The notes under the pieces were generated by a model. The model was not told where the DNA came from. It saw nothing but the letters and a program-made list of their open reading frames with translations, and did not search any database. The position numbers and the translations under genes are program-made. A stretch of DNA of 6,470 bases, from the NCBI GenBank assembly GCA_013001805.1, contig JABDLW010000763.1, forward strand, positions 1 to 6,470, in the 5' to 3' direction. Below, in pieces: positions 1 through 6,236 of this stretch. This stretch comes from Saprospiraceae bacterium (lineage in GTDB: Bacteria; Bacteroidota; Bacteroidia; Chitinophagales; Saprospiraceae). The first letter of the stretch is position 1. Each line of letters starts with the position of its first letter.

Positions 1-251
1 TGTTTTACCTTGTCCGCATGGTAAATTTTTCCAAAATTAAAACGGACCTGATCAAAAGTAATCCTGGGAGCATGTTGACTATCAGGTTGGGGCCGAGCGG
101 TCCGGTCAGATTTCTCAGCATTCTTGGAAGCTACTGTATGAATTGGCTGCACGATCGGTTCCGGGAGTTCGGTTTCTGGTTGACTTGCAGTATTTCTTGA
201 GTCACAGAAAAGGAATAGTATGCTCAGAGCAATCAGAAAAAAAAATCTCAT
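1..251 (-). CDS. DUF1573-domain exported protein (3' part outside window)
   Basis: The minus strand reads open from an ATG at 251-249 to the left edge, giving 83 codons without a stop; the C-terminus is missing. The protein starts with a hydrophobic signal (MRFFFLIALSILFLF, then Cys16-Asp). It continues with a polar, proline-rich linker at about residues 17-62 (PETELPEPIVQP). From residue 64 it reads ITFDQVRFNFGKIYHADKVK, the characteristic opening strand of DUF1573 (I-x-F ... F-G-x-I ... K-V), an immunoglobulin-like fold common in exported Bacteroidota proteins. Cys16 suggests a lipoprotein, but Phe at -1 and Leu at -2 do not fit a canonical lipobox, so cleavage by signal peptidase II is uncertain. 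The start lies 14 nt after the stop of the upstream LamG/CHU_C gene, so co-transcription is likely. No Shine-Dalgarno sequence precedes the ATG. The domain assignment is fairly firm; the molecular function of DUF1573 is unknown. Confidence 0.8.
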   Translation of the reverse strand, partial: MRFFFLIALSILFLFCDSRNTASQPETELPEPIVQPIHTVASKNAEKSDRTARPQPDSQHAPRITFDQVRFNFGKIYHADKVK

Positions 252-265
252 TTGGTTAAAGATAA

Positions 266-1489
266 TCATCTTATGAGCATGACACTGCCTGTCTTCACCT
301 GGTCCTTGCCTTGGCAGGTGTATCTTATTTTATAAAGAAATAGCCCCGGATTTAGATCTTGTCCCTTATATGTGCCATCCCAACTATCGCTAACCTGTGA
401 TGCCGAGAACACCTTATTTCCTAAACGGTCAAATATTTCGAATGCCTGGAGTTCCTCCAATGCAAAAGGATTACTGATGAAAAATGCATCATTGCGTCCA
501 TCACTGTTGGGAGAGAATGCATTGGGCATAGGTACTAATCCACATTCAATATCATTGGGATTGATCACGGTAACCAGTACGGTATCGCTGGCAGTACATC
601 CTCCGTATTGGTAGGAGGCGGTAAATGTCTGTGTCGAAGGCGGTGATGCCAGCGTATTGGCTGCGTTGGGGTCATTGAGAAGATTAGCCGGAGACCAGGC
701 AATTTGCGAAGCACAGGTGCTTCCGGATCTGAGCAATGCTGTACCCCCTTCATAGATCGTAGTATCACGGGTTAATATGCGATCTGGTCCCAAATAGAGA
801 TCCCGTATTTCTTCATTGTCCAGCACACGATTGTACATCCGCAATTCATCGATATAGCCATTAAATCGCCGGTCAGTGGTGCCGATACAAGGACCGTTTG
901 CTATATGCAGGGGAGTACCGGTAGTAAGATCAAGGAAACCGGTAACTGGCTGGCTTGCAATAAGCTTTCCATTGATGAAGACCTGATGGTTTCGGTCATC
1001 TTTTGTCAGGACCAAATGTATCCAACATAAGGACGGATCAATCTTCTCCAGAAAACTGGTGCGTTTATCATTTGCTTCGGCAAGATCTACTGACAGGGTA
1101 TGTGAGGAGGGGGTATAGCGAATCGCAAAGGCACGATTGAAATTGCAATTAGACCGTTTAGAAATGATGTCGTGTGTTCCCGAGCCATTTTCCACTCTGA
1201 AGTAGAAACTCATAGTGAATTTACTAGCCTGAAAGTAAAATTCAATATTGCCACTTAAGGCGGCATAATCATCCACACCATCCAGATAAAGACCATTCCC
1301 AAGTACGCCACAATCACAAACCGGATCGCCATAAACAATGCCGTCCGAATTATTGAGACTTACGTCTTTAGCATCGCAATTCTCAAAAGGGTAATAGGCA
1401 ACCAATCCACTTTGTGGCTGTGCTGCGATAATCAGATGCAAGCCGGATAAGAGTAAGATTATGAAATGCTTCATGCTGGTTTTATGCAT
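266..1489 (-). CDS. Secreted LamG-domain protein with T9SS type B (CHU_C) sorting domain
   Basis: This is a predicted cell-surface or secreted protein of up to 407 aa. It has a Sec signal peptide (MKHFIILLLSGLHLIIAA, probable cleavage before QPQSG). A LamG/concanavalin-like domain covers about residues 28-234, with LVAYYPFE at the first strand, GLYLDGVDDYA at 66-76 and the closing FNGYIDELRMYNRVL from 209. An Ig/PKD-like segment at about 237-310 contains W-S-P-A-N-L-L and GCTASDTVLVTV. The C-terminal 90 residues are a gliding-motility/T9SS type B sorting domain: PNAFSPNSDGRND (322-334), EIFDRLGNKVF (351-361), WDGTYKG (370-376), PGLFLYKI and the end KTGSVMLIR. Known biology is that such domains route cargo through the T9SS after Sec export. 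LamG suggests carbohydrate or protein binding; the ligand is unknown and no catalytic domain is seen. The first ATG (1489) overlaps the ybaB stop by 8 nt. The internal ATG at 1474 (Met6) gives a cleaner signal peptide and a 7 nt gap and may be the true start. Confidence 0.9.
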   Translation of the reverse strand: MHKTSMKHFIILLLSGLHLIIAAQPQSGLVAYYPFENCDAKDVSLNNSDGIVYGDPVCDCGVLGNGLYLDGVDDYAALSGNIEFYFQASKFTMSFYFRVENGSGTHDIISKRSNCNFNRAFAIRYTPSSHTLSVDLAEANDKRTSFLEKIDPSLCWIHLVLTKDDRNHQVFINGKLIASQPVTGFLDLTTGTPLHIANGPCIGTTDRRFNGYIDELRMYNRVLDNEEIRDLYLGPDRILTRDTTIYEGGTALLRSGSTCASQIAWSPANLLNDPNAANTLASPPSTQTFTASYQYGGCTASDTVLVTVINPNDIECGLVPMPNAFSPNSDGRNDAFFISNPFALEELQAFEIFDRLGNKVFSASQVSDSWDGTYKGQDLNPGLFLYKIRYTCQGKDQVKTGSVMLIR

Positions 1490-1802
1490 CCTTCATGCCA
1501 AATAGGCCACCCAGGCCAGGTGGTATCATGTCATTGATCATCTTTTGAGCTTCCTCCGCTTCACATTCGGCGGCTAGCTCAAGGACTTGATTGACGGCAA
1601 TCACCAGGAGATCTTCGAGTTTTTCTATCTGGCTCATATCCAACTTGGAGGGGTCTATTGTGATATCCAGGACCTCCCGGTTGGCATTGGCTTTGACCCG
1701 GATGGCACCATCTTCCACTTCAGCTTCAAGGACTTCCAACGCAAGTTTGGCCTTCATTTCTTCTTTTTGGCCCTGCATTTTACCAAAGATTTTGTCAAAC
1801 AT
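1482..1802 (-). CDS. ybaB: YbaB/EbfC family nucleoid-associated DNA-binding protein
   Basis: The product is 106 aa, the usual length for the family (about 100-110 aa). It has an N-terminal amphipathic helix (residues 1-30, rich in Lys, Glu and Met). A central beta region follows (GAIRVKANANREVLDITIDP, 32-51), where this family normally shows a V-x-V-x-x-N-G-x-x-E-V pattern. A second long helix covers about 57-92 (LEDLLVIAVNQVLELAAECE). The tail IPPGLGGLFG is a Gly-rich ending typical of YbaB homologues. Members are cytosolic dimers that bind DNA with little specificity and affect nucleoid structure and gene expression. In many bacteria ybaB lies between dnaX and recR; neither is here, as the gene sits between a CaCA antiporter and a LamG/CHU_C gene. 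A -7-like box lies 40 nt upstream of the ATG, so the gene probably opens the transcript running to the DUF1573 gene. No Shine-Dalgarno sequence is visible. Confidence 0.93.
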   Translation of the reverse strand: MFDKIFGKMQGQKEEMKAKLALEVLEAEVEDGAIRVKANANREVLDITIDPSKLDMSQIEKLEDLLVIAVNQVLELAAECEAEEAQKMINDMIPPGLGGLFGMKDA

Positions 1803-1842
1803 AAGTACGGATAGGTTTAATCGTTACAATAGAACGAACACT

Positions 1843-1850
1843 CAAAAGTA
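1843..1850 (-). promoter_or_regulatory. Putative Bacteroidota -7 promoter box for ybaB
   Basis: The minus strand reads TACTTTTG, an exact match to the Bacteroidota primary-sigma -7 consensus TAnnTTTG. It leaves 40 nt before the ybaB ATG, a reasonable 5' leader. I do not see a TTTG/TTG -33 element at the usual 19-21 nt spacing, so this is a half-supported promoter. The same octamer occurs upstream of the antiporter gene on the same strand. Confidence 0.42.
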
Positions 1851-1895
1851 AATGTTTTGAAGTTAGTTTTTCATTACATGGAATAACCGCTAAGA

Positions 1896-2825
1896 TTAGA
1901 GAATTCCGAAAGAATGATTAAAGAAATAGAGGTAAAATAGTAACAACATGTAGCCTTCCCATTTGGTAACGCGACCACCCATGGAAATCAGCGCAAACAA
2001 AAGAGTACAGGCGATCATAAACGGCAAGTAGAAGCTAAGCGTTACGTCAGAAATTATCAAAGTGCCAAAAAAGCTGGGAATCGCCATCACAGCATAGGTG
2101 TTAAATATGTTGGATCCCAACACATTTCCTACCGCTATACCCGGTTTGCCTTTTAAAGCCGCAGTAATGCTAACCGCCACCTCCGGGAGTGAAGTGCCCA
2201 GCGCCAGTAGTGTCTGTGCCAGAATCGTCGTATCCATTTGAAACCCTTTGGCCAGATCGCTTATGGCATCAACGGTAAAGTCAGCACCATATTTAACAAA
2301 AACACCTCCCAGAAGTAATAGCAGGTAATCCTTCCAGGAAGATTTCGGTCGCTCCTGGTCGCCTCTTTCGTGTCCGGTAAGGGAGTTTAACAGAAATATG
2401 GTTAGACCGATTAAAAACAGAATAGCCTCAAACCGGCTCAAATGTTGATCGGCGAGACAAAACCACATGAGAAATGCCGACCCCAGTAGTAAGGGCATGT
2501 CAATGTCCATGATGTCATAGTCCATTTTGACCACGCGTCCGACGGTAGCCACCAGACCCAATACCAATAAGATATTGGTGATGTTAGAGCCCACTACTAC
2601 ACCAGTGACAATTTCTGAATTTCCATTCAACACAGCGGAAATGCCGGACGCAAGTTCAGGTAGAGAGGTGCCAAAAGCAACAATGGAGACTCCGATGATG
2701 AAGGGTGAGACGCCTAAGGACAATCCGATCCGCTCAGCGGAATCGACAAACCAGTCTGAACCCTTCACCAAGATGAAGAGACTTCCTCCTAATACCAGTA
2801 CATTGAGAAGAATATCAGAAAGCAT
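1896..2825 (-). CDS. Calcium/sodium antiporter, CaCA superfamily (YrbG type)
   Basis: This is a 309-residue inner-membrane cation exchanger predicted to couple Ca2+ export to Na+ (or another monovalent cation) entry. Two inverted alpha-repeats define the family. The first contains GTSLPEL (52-58) and GSNITN (79-84); the second contains GTSLPEV (210-216) and GSNIFN (237-242). Glu57 and Glu215 match the two ion-coordinating acidic residues of NCX-type exchangers, and Asn81 and Asn239 are also kept, so the ion site looks intact. About ten hydrophobic segments are present, split by a charged cytosolic loop near 150-166 (GHERGDQERPKSSWK). Length is normal for bacterial YrbG-like proteins (about 310-325 aa). 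I chose the ATG at 2825; the codon just upstream at 2828 is an in-frame TTG and would add one residue. The gene is divergent from tatC, with 93 nt between its stop and ybaB. The ion pair transported cannot be decided from sequence. Confidence 0.93.
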   Translation of the reverse strand: MLSDILLNVLVLGGSLFILVKGSDWFVDSAERIGLSLGVSPFIIGVSIVAFGTSLPELASGISAVLNGNSEIVTGVVVGSNITNILLVLGLVATVGRVVKMDYDIMDIDMPLLLGSAFLMWFCLADQHLSRFEAILFLIGLTIFLLNSLTGHERGDQERPKSSWKDYLLLLLGGVFVKYGADFTVDAISDLAKGFQMDTTILAQTLLALGTSLPEVAVSITAALKGKPGIAVGNVLGSNIFNTYAVMAIPSFFGTLIISDVTLSFYLPFMIACTLLFALISMGGRVTKWEGYMLLLFYLYFFNHSFGIL

Positions 2826-2848
2826 CAAACATGTTTGATTAGAGCGTG

Positions 2849-2856
2849 CAAAAGTA
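2849..2856 (-). promoter_or_regulatory. Putative Bacteroidota -7 promoter box for the CaCA antiporter
   Basis: The minus strand reads TACTTTTG, matching TAnnTTTG, with 23 nt between it and the ATG at 2825. No clear TTTG is found at the -33 spacing. It is identical to the box before ybaB, which supports a real but degenerate promoter class. Confidence 0.42.
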
Positions 2857-3123
2857 AAGATAATCTGCTTATCCCATCATTTGAAGAAGGTATCTCGTAA
2901 TAGACCTGGAACATAATGCTAACACCGGTTTCCTCCATTTGTTAAAGACATCTAAAGGATCCATTGAATCTGATATCATGATTCACCTGTGGCACCGCCC
3001 CTGAACTTAGGTCAGAGCAGGTTTAAGCAAAAAGCCAATTTGGATTGCCGTGATACATCTGCCTACATACAAACGACCTAAAAATTCATTTATCTTCCAG
3101 CAAACGCAAGTGGGTAAATTATC

Positions 3124-3131
3124 TACATTTG
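3124..3131 (+). promoter_or_regulatory. Putative -7 promoter box directly before tatC
   Basis: TACATTTG matches TAnnTTTG exactly. Only 4 nt separate it from the ATG at 3136, so a transcript from it would begin at or near that ATG. This implies either a leaderless tatC mRNA or translation from the second in-frame ATG at 3181. No good -33 TTTG is visible at 19-21 nt upstream. Confidence 0.38.
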
Positions 3132-3135
3132 TACC

Positions 3136-3954
3136 ATGGCAAAAGGAAAGGAAGTCGTCAAACAAGAACCTGAGGCGGAAATGACCTTCTTAGAACATTT
3201 GGAGGCTTTGCGATGGCACATTATAAGGTCACTGGCTGCCATTGCGCTTTTTGGAATCGTCATGTTTCTTAGTAAGGAATTCGTGTTTGACCGTGTCATA
3301 TTTGGGCCAAAATTTAACGATTTTCCCACCTACAAGATCTTCTGCTACTTCATAAATACGATGTGTCAACCTCCGGTTTTTGAAGTTCAGACAATTAGTG
3401 TGGAGGAAAAATTTCTCACCCACATCAAAGTATCGATTATTCTGGGAGTGGTTGTTGCCTTTCCCTATGTGTTCTGGGAAATCTGGAGTTTTGTGAAACC
3501 TGGTCTCTATCCAAAAGAAAGGAAGGCTGCTCGCGGAATTGTCTGGATCTGTTCTTCACTTTTCCTTACCGGAGTCCTTTTCGGTTATTATATCATCACA
3601 CCGTTTGCCTTAAAATTTCTGACCGGATATGAGATTGCGACGACCATTTCATCACCCACACTTTCATCTTATGTAAGCAGCATAGCTTTCTACACCCTTC
3701 CAGCCGGGTTCGTTTTCGAACTCCCCATAGTCGTTTATTTTTTGACAAAAGTTGGCCTAATTACGCCCGAATTTATGCGGCAATATCGTCGTATGGCTTT
3801 TATCATCATACTGGTTTTGTCAGCCATTATCACTCCTCCTGATGTTTTGACTCAATTTCTAATCGGCATTCCAATTTTTGTGCTCTATGAGATCAGTATC
3901 ATCATTTCAAAGAGAGTAGTTGCAGCACAGAAAGCAGAAGAGGAGAATAGCTAA
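3136..3954 (+). CDS. tatC: Sec-independent (twin-arginine) protein translocase subunit TatC
   Basis: TatC is the inner-membrane receptor of the Tat system. It binds twin-arginine signal peptides and, with TatA/TatB-type proteins, exports folded proteins. The 272 aa product has the diagnostic N-terminal motif FLEHLEALRWHIIRS (18-32) and the signature FPYVFWEIWSFVKPGL (109-124), with Glu115 at the place of the conserved loop Glu (Glu103 in E. coli). It also has ELPIVVYFL (195-203), RQYRR (215-219) and ITPPDVLTQ (232-240). Six membrane segments can be drawn at about 29-46, 97-118, 131-155, 178-204, 219-234 and 240-258. The region between helices 1 and 2 (47-96) is the periplasmic loop and carries Cys70 and Cys77. 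The first 15 residues (MAKGKEVVKQEPEAE) are a charged extension before the core. The in-frame ATG at 3181 has GAGG five bases upstream and is an alternative start. No tatA or tatB is in the window. A small membrane-protein gene follows after 5 nt. Confidence 0.96.
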   Translation: MAKGKEVVKQEPEAEMTFLEHLEALRWHIIRSLAAIALFGIVMFLSKEFVFDRVIFGPKFNDFPTYKIFCYFINTMCQPPVFEVQTISVEEKFLTHIKVSIILGVVVAFPYVFWEIWSFVKPGLYPKERKAARGIVWICSSLFLTGVLFGYYIITPFALKFLTGYEIATTISSPTLSSYVSSIAFYTLPAGFVFELPIVVYFLTKVGLITPEFMRQYRRMAFIIILVLSAIITPPDVLTQFLIGIPIFVLYEISIIISKRVVAAQKAEEENS

Positions 3955-3959
3955 CATCT

Positions 3960-4412
3960 ATGCGTCGTATTTCATCTTCTATCACTTTGTTCTTAAAGAT
4001 CTTCCTGCCAACATTCTGGTTGGTATTTTTTGGTGCATTTACTGTAGCCGTTTTACTCAGTGGTTTTGGAAAGTCTCCTCTTTTTGGTAGCTGGATTTTC
4101 AAGGGAGGGGTATTACTTTTTTATATACTGGGTGCGACCATATTATATTTCACGCTCATGAAATTAAAGCGGGTCGAAAGAGATCATGATTACCTCTATG
4201 TGACCAACTATATCAAGACCATACGCTATCCATTCTCCGATATCGAACAGATCTCCGAAACTAGTTTAGTTTTTATACACCTTGGTCATATCAAATTAAA
4301 GGCCCCTGGGCTTTTTGGAAGGAGAATCACTTTTGTGCAGAGCCGGCAGAAGTTTGAAGACTATGTAGCAGCAGACCCGGGTTTGTCACAAAAAATCAAG
4401 AAAGGAGAGTAG
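3960..4412 (+). CDS. Uncharacterised two-helix membrane protein with PH-like C-terminal region
   Basis: This 150 aa product is not assigned to a named family. It has a short basic N-terminus (MRR), then two hydrophobic segments at about 8-35 and 48-67, consistent with a hairpin in the inner membrane with both termini cytosolic. The soluble tail (about 70-135) alternates short beta-like strands: YLYVTNYIKTIRYPFSDIEQ (78-97), then FIHLGHIKLK and GRRITFVQS. This pattern resembles bacterial PH (bPH) domains such as those in YdbS/YdbT-like proteins, in which a V-T-N/T-x-R-I-x-x-x-P-x-x-D-I motif is usual. That resemblance is my inference. The gene begins 5 nt after the tatC stop and is surely co-transcribed with it. 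An AGGAG-like stretch lies in the last codons of tatC, rather far (about 14 nt) from the ATG. A stem-loop begins within its stop codon. Role unknown; a Tat link is suggested only by position. Confidence 0.8.
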   Translation: MRRISSSITLFLKIFLPTFWLVFFGAFTVAVLLSGFGKSPLFGSWIFKGGVLLFYILGATILYFTLMKLKRVERDHDYLYVTNYIKTIRYPFSDIEQISETSLVFIHLGHIKLKAPGLFGRRITFVQSRQKFEDYVAADPGLSQKIKKGE

Positions 4413-4463
4413 CCGGTTAGGTCTTTTACCAACAAACGCAAAAGTTGACTACGGCTTCTTTCT
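4411..4463 (+). terminator. Candidate rho-independent terminator after the tatC operon
   Basis: AGCCG (4411-4415, starting in the TAG stop codon) pairs with CGGCT (4452-4456). Inner pairs TAG/CTA and CTTTT/AAAAG surround a loop near 4428-4438, with small bulges. A pyrimidine run TCTTTCT follows (4457-4463), so the shape is right but the T-tract is broken by C residues. Confidence is limited for that reason. Confidence 0.4.
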
Positions 4464-4489
4464 GCTGGTGTATCTACACGATTCCAGCA
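4463..4489. repeat. Inverted repeat in the convergent spacer
   Basis: TGCTGG (4463-4468) pairs with CCAGCA (4484-4489), and the interior contains a second short dyad (TGT ... ACA). An A9 run (4492-4500) follows on the plus strand. It can fold on either strand. Because the T-rich face precedes the hairpin on the minus strand, it is not a textbook terminator in either direction. Confidence 0.4.
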
Positions 4490-4491
4490 TC

Positions 4492-4542
4492 AAAAAAAAA
4501 TTGACTCCCGACGTATCTTGTCTTACGACATATTTCCGGAAA
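4492..4542 (-). terminator. Possible weak terminator region after porX
   Basis: Reading the minus strand past the porX stop, the palindrome TTTCCGGAAA (4542-4533) is followed by the hairpin TGTC-GTAA-GACA (4530-4519), then a T9 run (4500-4492). The hairpin is about 18 nt from the T-run, too far for a classical intrinsic terminator, so the call is tentative. Confidence 0.25.
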
Positions 4543-6099
4543 CTATTTACCAGAAAGTGTCACAATCGGACATATCATTTCCTCCATGGAAATCCCACCA
4601 TGCTGGAAAGTATTTCTAAAGTAATTATTGTAGTAATTGTAATTGTTGGGATACAGGAAGTATTTGTCTTCCTTGGCAAAAATAAAAGATGAGCTTAGGT
4701 TAGGTCTCGGCAATCCAATTTTCTCCGGATCACGCATTTCGAACACATCTTTGGACTCGTAGCGTAAGTTTCTTCCCAGTTTATATCGGAGATTGGTTGT
4801 CGTTTCACGGTCACCGACCACTTTGGAGGGTTGTTTTACCCGAATGGTGCCGTGATCGGTGGTCACAATTAATGTCACATCTTTATCCGACACTGTCTGC
4901 AGGGCCGTCCAGAGAGGAGAATGCACAAACCATGAATTTGTGAGGGACCGATATGCACGTTCGTCACTGGCCAACTCTTTTAGGACCTCCATTTCCGTGC
5001 GCGCATGCGACATCATATCAATAAAATTATAGACAATTACTGTCAGATCATTATGTAGGTAGTTTAGAATCTGATCGTCTAATTGTTGAGCATTTGCCGT
5101 ATTGGTGATTTTAATATAATCCATTTTGATTTCATCGCGCACAAGTCTTTTTAATTGAGCCTGAAGCAATTCTTTTTCATGGAGATTTTTTCCACCTTCA
5201 TCAGTATCATTTTTCCAATACTTTGGAAAATGTTTTTCGATTTCTGATGGAAGCATACCGGCAAAAATTGCATTTCTACTATATTGGGTTGAAGTCGGAA
5301 GAATGCTGTAGAAGAAATCCTCGCTCATGATCCGAAAATTATTGATCAATATTCGTTCGATGATTTTCCACTGATCAAAACGCAAATTGTCTAACACAAC
5401 CAGAAAAATTGGTTTTTTCTCTTGTAGAAGTGGCAGAACTTTTTTTCTAATCAATTGATGCGATAAGATCGGACCTTCTTCTTTGCCTTGCAACCAATCT
5501 GTATAGTTGCGGGAGATGTATTTCGAAAATTCAGCATTAGCCTCACTTTTTTGCATGCTGAGGATGTCTGCCATTTCTTCGGTCCTGGAGTCGTCTAGTT
5601 TTAATTCCCAATTAATGATTTTGCGATAAACATTGGTCCAGTCATCAAAGCTCAAACCATTATTTATTTCCATAAAGATTTGCCTGAACTCGACTTGATA
5701 ATCGGATGCAGTCTTTTCTCTTACCAGACGTTTATTGTCGATGATCTTTTTGAGTGTCAAGAGTATCTGATTGGGATTGACCGGTTTGATCAGATAGTCA
5801 TCAATTTGCGACCCAATCGCCTCTTCCATGACCGTTTCGGCTTCATTTTTAGTAATCATCACTACGGGTACGTTGGAATTTCCCTCCTTGAGTTTGGCCA
5901 GTGTTTCCAACCCCGTCAATCCCGGCATTGATTCATCCAGGAAAATGACGTCAATATCTTTTTGTTGATCAAATTCTTCAATGGCGTCGTATCCATTAGA
6001 GACGGTGATCACCTCGTATCCCTTTTTTTCGAGAAATAGTAACTGCGGTTTTAGTAAATCGATCTCGTCATCTGCCCACAATATCTTAATCTTATCCAT
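4543..6099 (-). CDS. porX: PorX: response regulator fused to PglZ/alkaline-phosphatase-fold effector domain
   Basis: This 518 aa protein has the length and architecture of PorX, the regulator of type IX secretion studied in Porphyromonas gingivalis. Residues 1-120 form a receiver domain with acidic pair Asp10/Asp11, phosphoacceptor Asp55 in VIFLDESMPG, Thr83 and Lys105. A helical linker (about 125-225) follows. The rest is a PglZ domain of the alkaline phosphatase superfamily with the expected metal and nucleophile residues: Asp237 (VVLDNLRFD), the Thr269-Ser270-Thr271 stretch in PTSTQYSRNA, Asp361/His365 (FIDMMSH), Asp415/His416 (TTDHGT) and His500 (FQHGG). Known work describes PorX as partnered with the sensor PorY and sigma factor SigP, and its effector domain as a zinc-dependent phosphodiesterase acting on oligonucleotides. 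No sensor kinase gene is adjacent, as is usual. The gene is convergent with the tatC operon and divergent from an HD hydrolase. The ATG at 6099 leads straight into the receiver strand KIKILWADDE, so the start is secure, although no Shine-Dalgarno sequence is present. Confidence 0.95.
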   Translation of the reverse strand: MDKIKILWADDEIDLLKPQLLFLEKKGYEVITVSNGYDAIEEFDQQKDIDVIFLDESMPGLTGLETLAKLKEGNSNVPVVMITKNEAETVMEEAIGSQIDDYLIKPVNPNQILLTLKKIIDNKRLVREKTASDYQVEFRQIFMEINNGLSFDDWTNVYRKIINWELKLDDSRTEEMADILSMQKSEANAEFSKYISRNYTDWLQGKEEGPILSHQLIRKKVLPLLQEKKPIFLVVLDNLRFDQWKIIERILINNFRIMSEDFFYSILPTSTQYSRNAIFAGMLPSEIEKHFPKYWKNDTDEGGKNLHEKELLQAQLKRLVRDEIKMDYIKITNTANAQQLDDQILNYLHNDLTVIVYNFIDMMSHARTEMEVLKELASDERAYRSLTNSWFVHSPLWTALQTVSDKDVTLIVTTDHGTIRVKQPSKVVGDRETTTNLRYKLGRNLRYESKDVFEMRDPEKIGLPRPNLSSSFIFAKEDKYFLYPNNYNYYNNYFRNTFQHGGISMEEMICPIVTLSGK

Positions 6100-6236
6100 T
6101 CTAGCGCTTGCGTTAAAGAAATTAATAAATCGGTGTAAAAAAATTTAAATATGATGTTAGGTATCGATTTAGACAGATTCTTCTCATTTTTGCCTCCTTC
6201 AGAACGTAGTCGTGTCTTCTTATAGTACCTTGCCAT
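6100..6236. promoter_or_regulatory. AT-rich divergent promoter region, porX / HD hydrolase
   Basis: This 137 bp spacer must hold both promoters. Its centre is very AT-rich (about 6117-6150, with the self-complementary ATTTAAAT at 6143-6150). An AGCGCT palindrome lies 3 nt before the porX ATG. A near-match to the -7 consensus, TACCTTG (6226-6232), stands 4 nt before the HD-gene ATG. I found no good TAnnTTTG for porX. Individual sites are uncertain; the regulatory role follows from the divergent layout. Confidence 0.5.

Larger units (their letters stand above)
2826..3135. other. Divergent intergenic region, antiporter / tatC
   Basis: This 310 bp stretch separates the two divergent genes and has no convincing gene. 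It holds the -7-like boxes at 2849-2856 (minus) and 3124-3131 (plus). The longest plausible frame I noticed is a 36-codon minus-strand ORF at 2869-2979 with no recognisable domain or Shine-Dalgarno sequence. A small imperfect inverted repeat (CTGA ... TCAG) lies near 3001-3015. I recognise no tRNA, riboswitch or conserved RNA in it. Confidence 0.6.

Noticed and set aside
18..200. 60-codon plus-strand frame at the left edge
   Set aside because: It is antisense to the DUF1573 gene, whose motif ITFDQVRFNFGKI is convincing on the minus strand.
372..768. Short frames on both strands within the LamG/CHU_C gene
   Set aside because: They lie inside the Ig-like and CHU_C domains of the real gene in other frames.
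1587..1851. Two overlapping plus-strand frames opposite ybaB
   Set aside because: They are antisense to a well-supported YbaB family gene and have no recognisable domains.
2527..2838. 103-codon plus-strand frame across the antiporter gene
   Set aside because: It is antisense to alpha-repeat 1 of the CaCA protein; its Thr/Pro-rich composition is that of a shadow frame.
2990..3030. GC-richer stretch with small dyads (GGGGCGG, CTGA ... TCAG), considered as a structured RNA or riboswitch
   Set aside because: The stems are 4-5 bp and interrupted, and no known aptamer or tmRNA/6S-like signature could be recognised.
4468..4692. 74-codon plus-strand frame in the spacer and the porX 3' end
   Set aside because: It is antisense to the conserved porX C-terminus (FQHGG region), and its hydrophobic end is the complement of the Asn/Tyr-rich porX segment.
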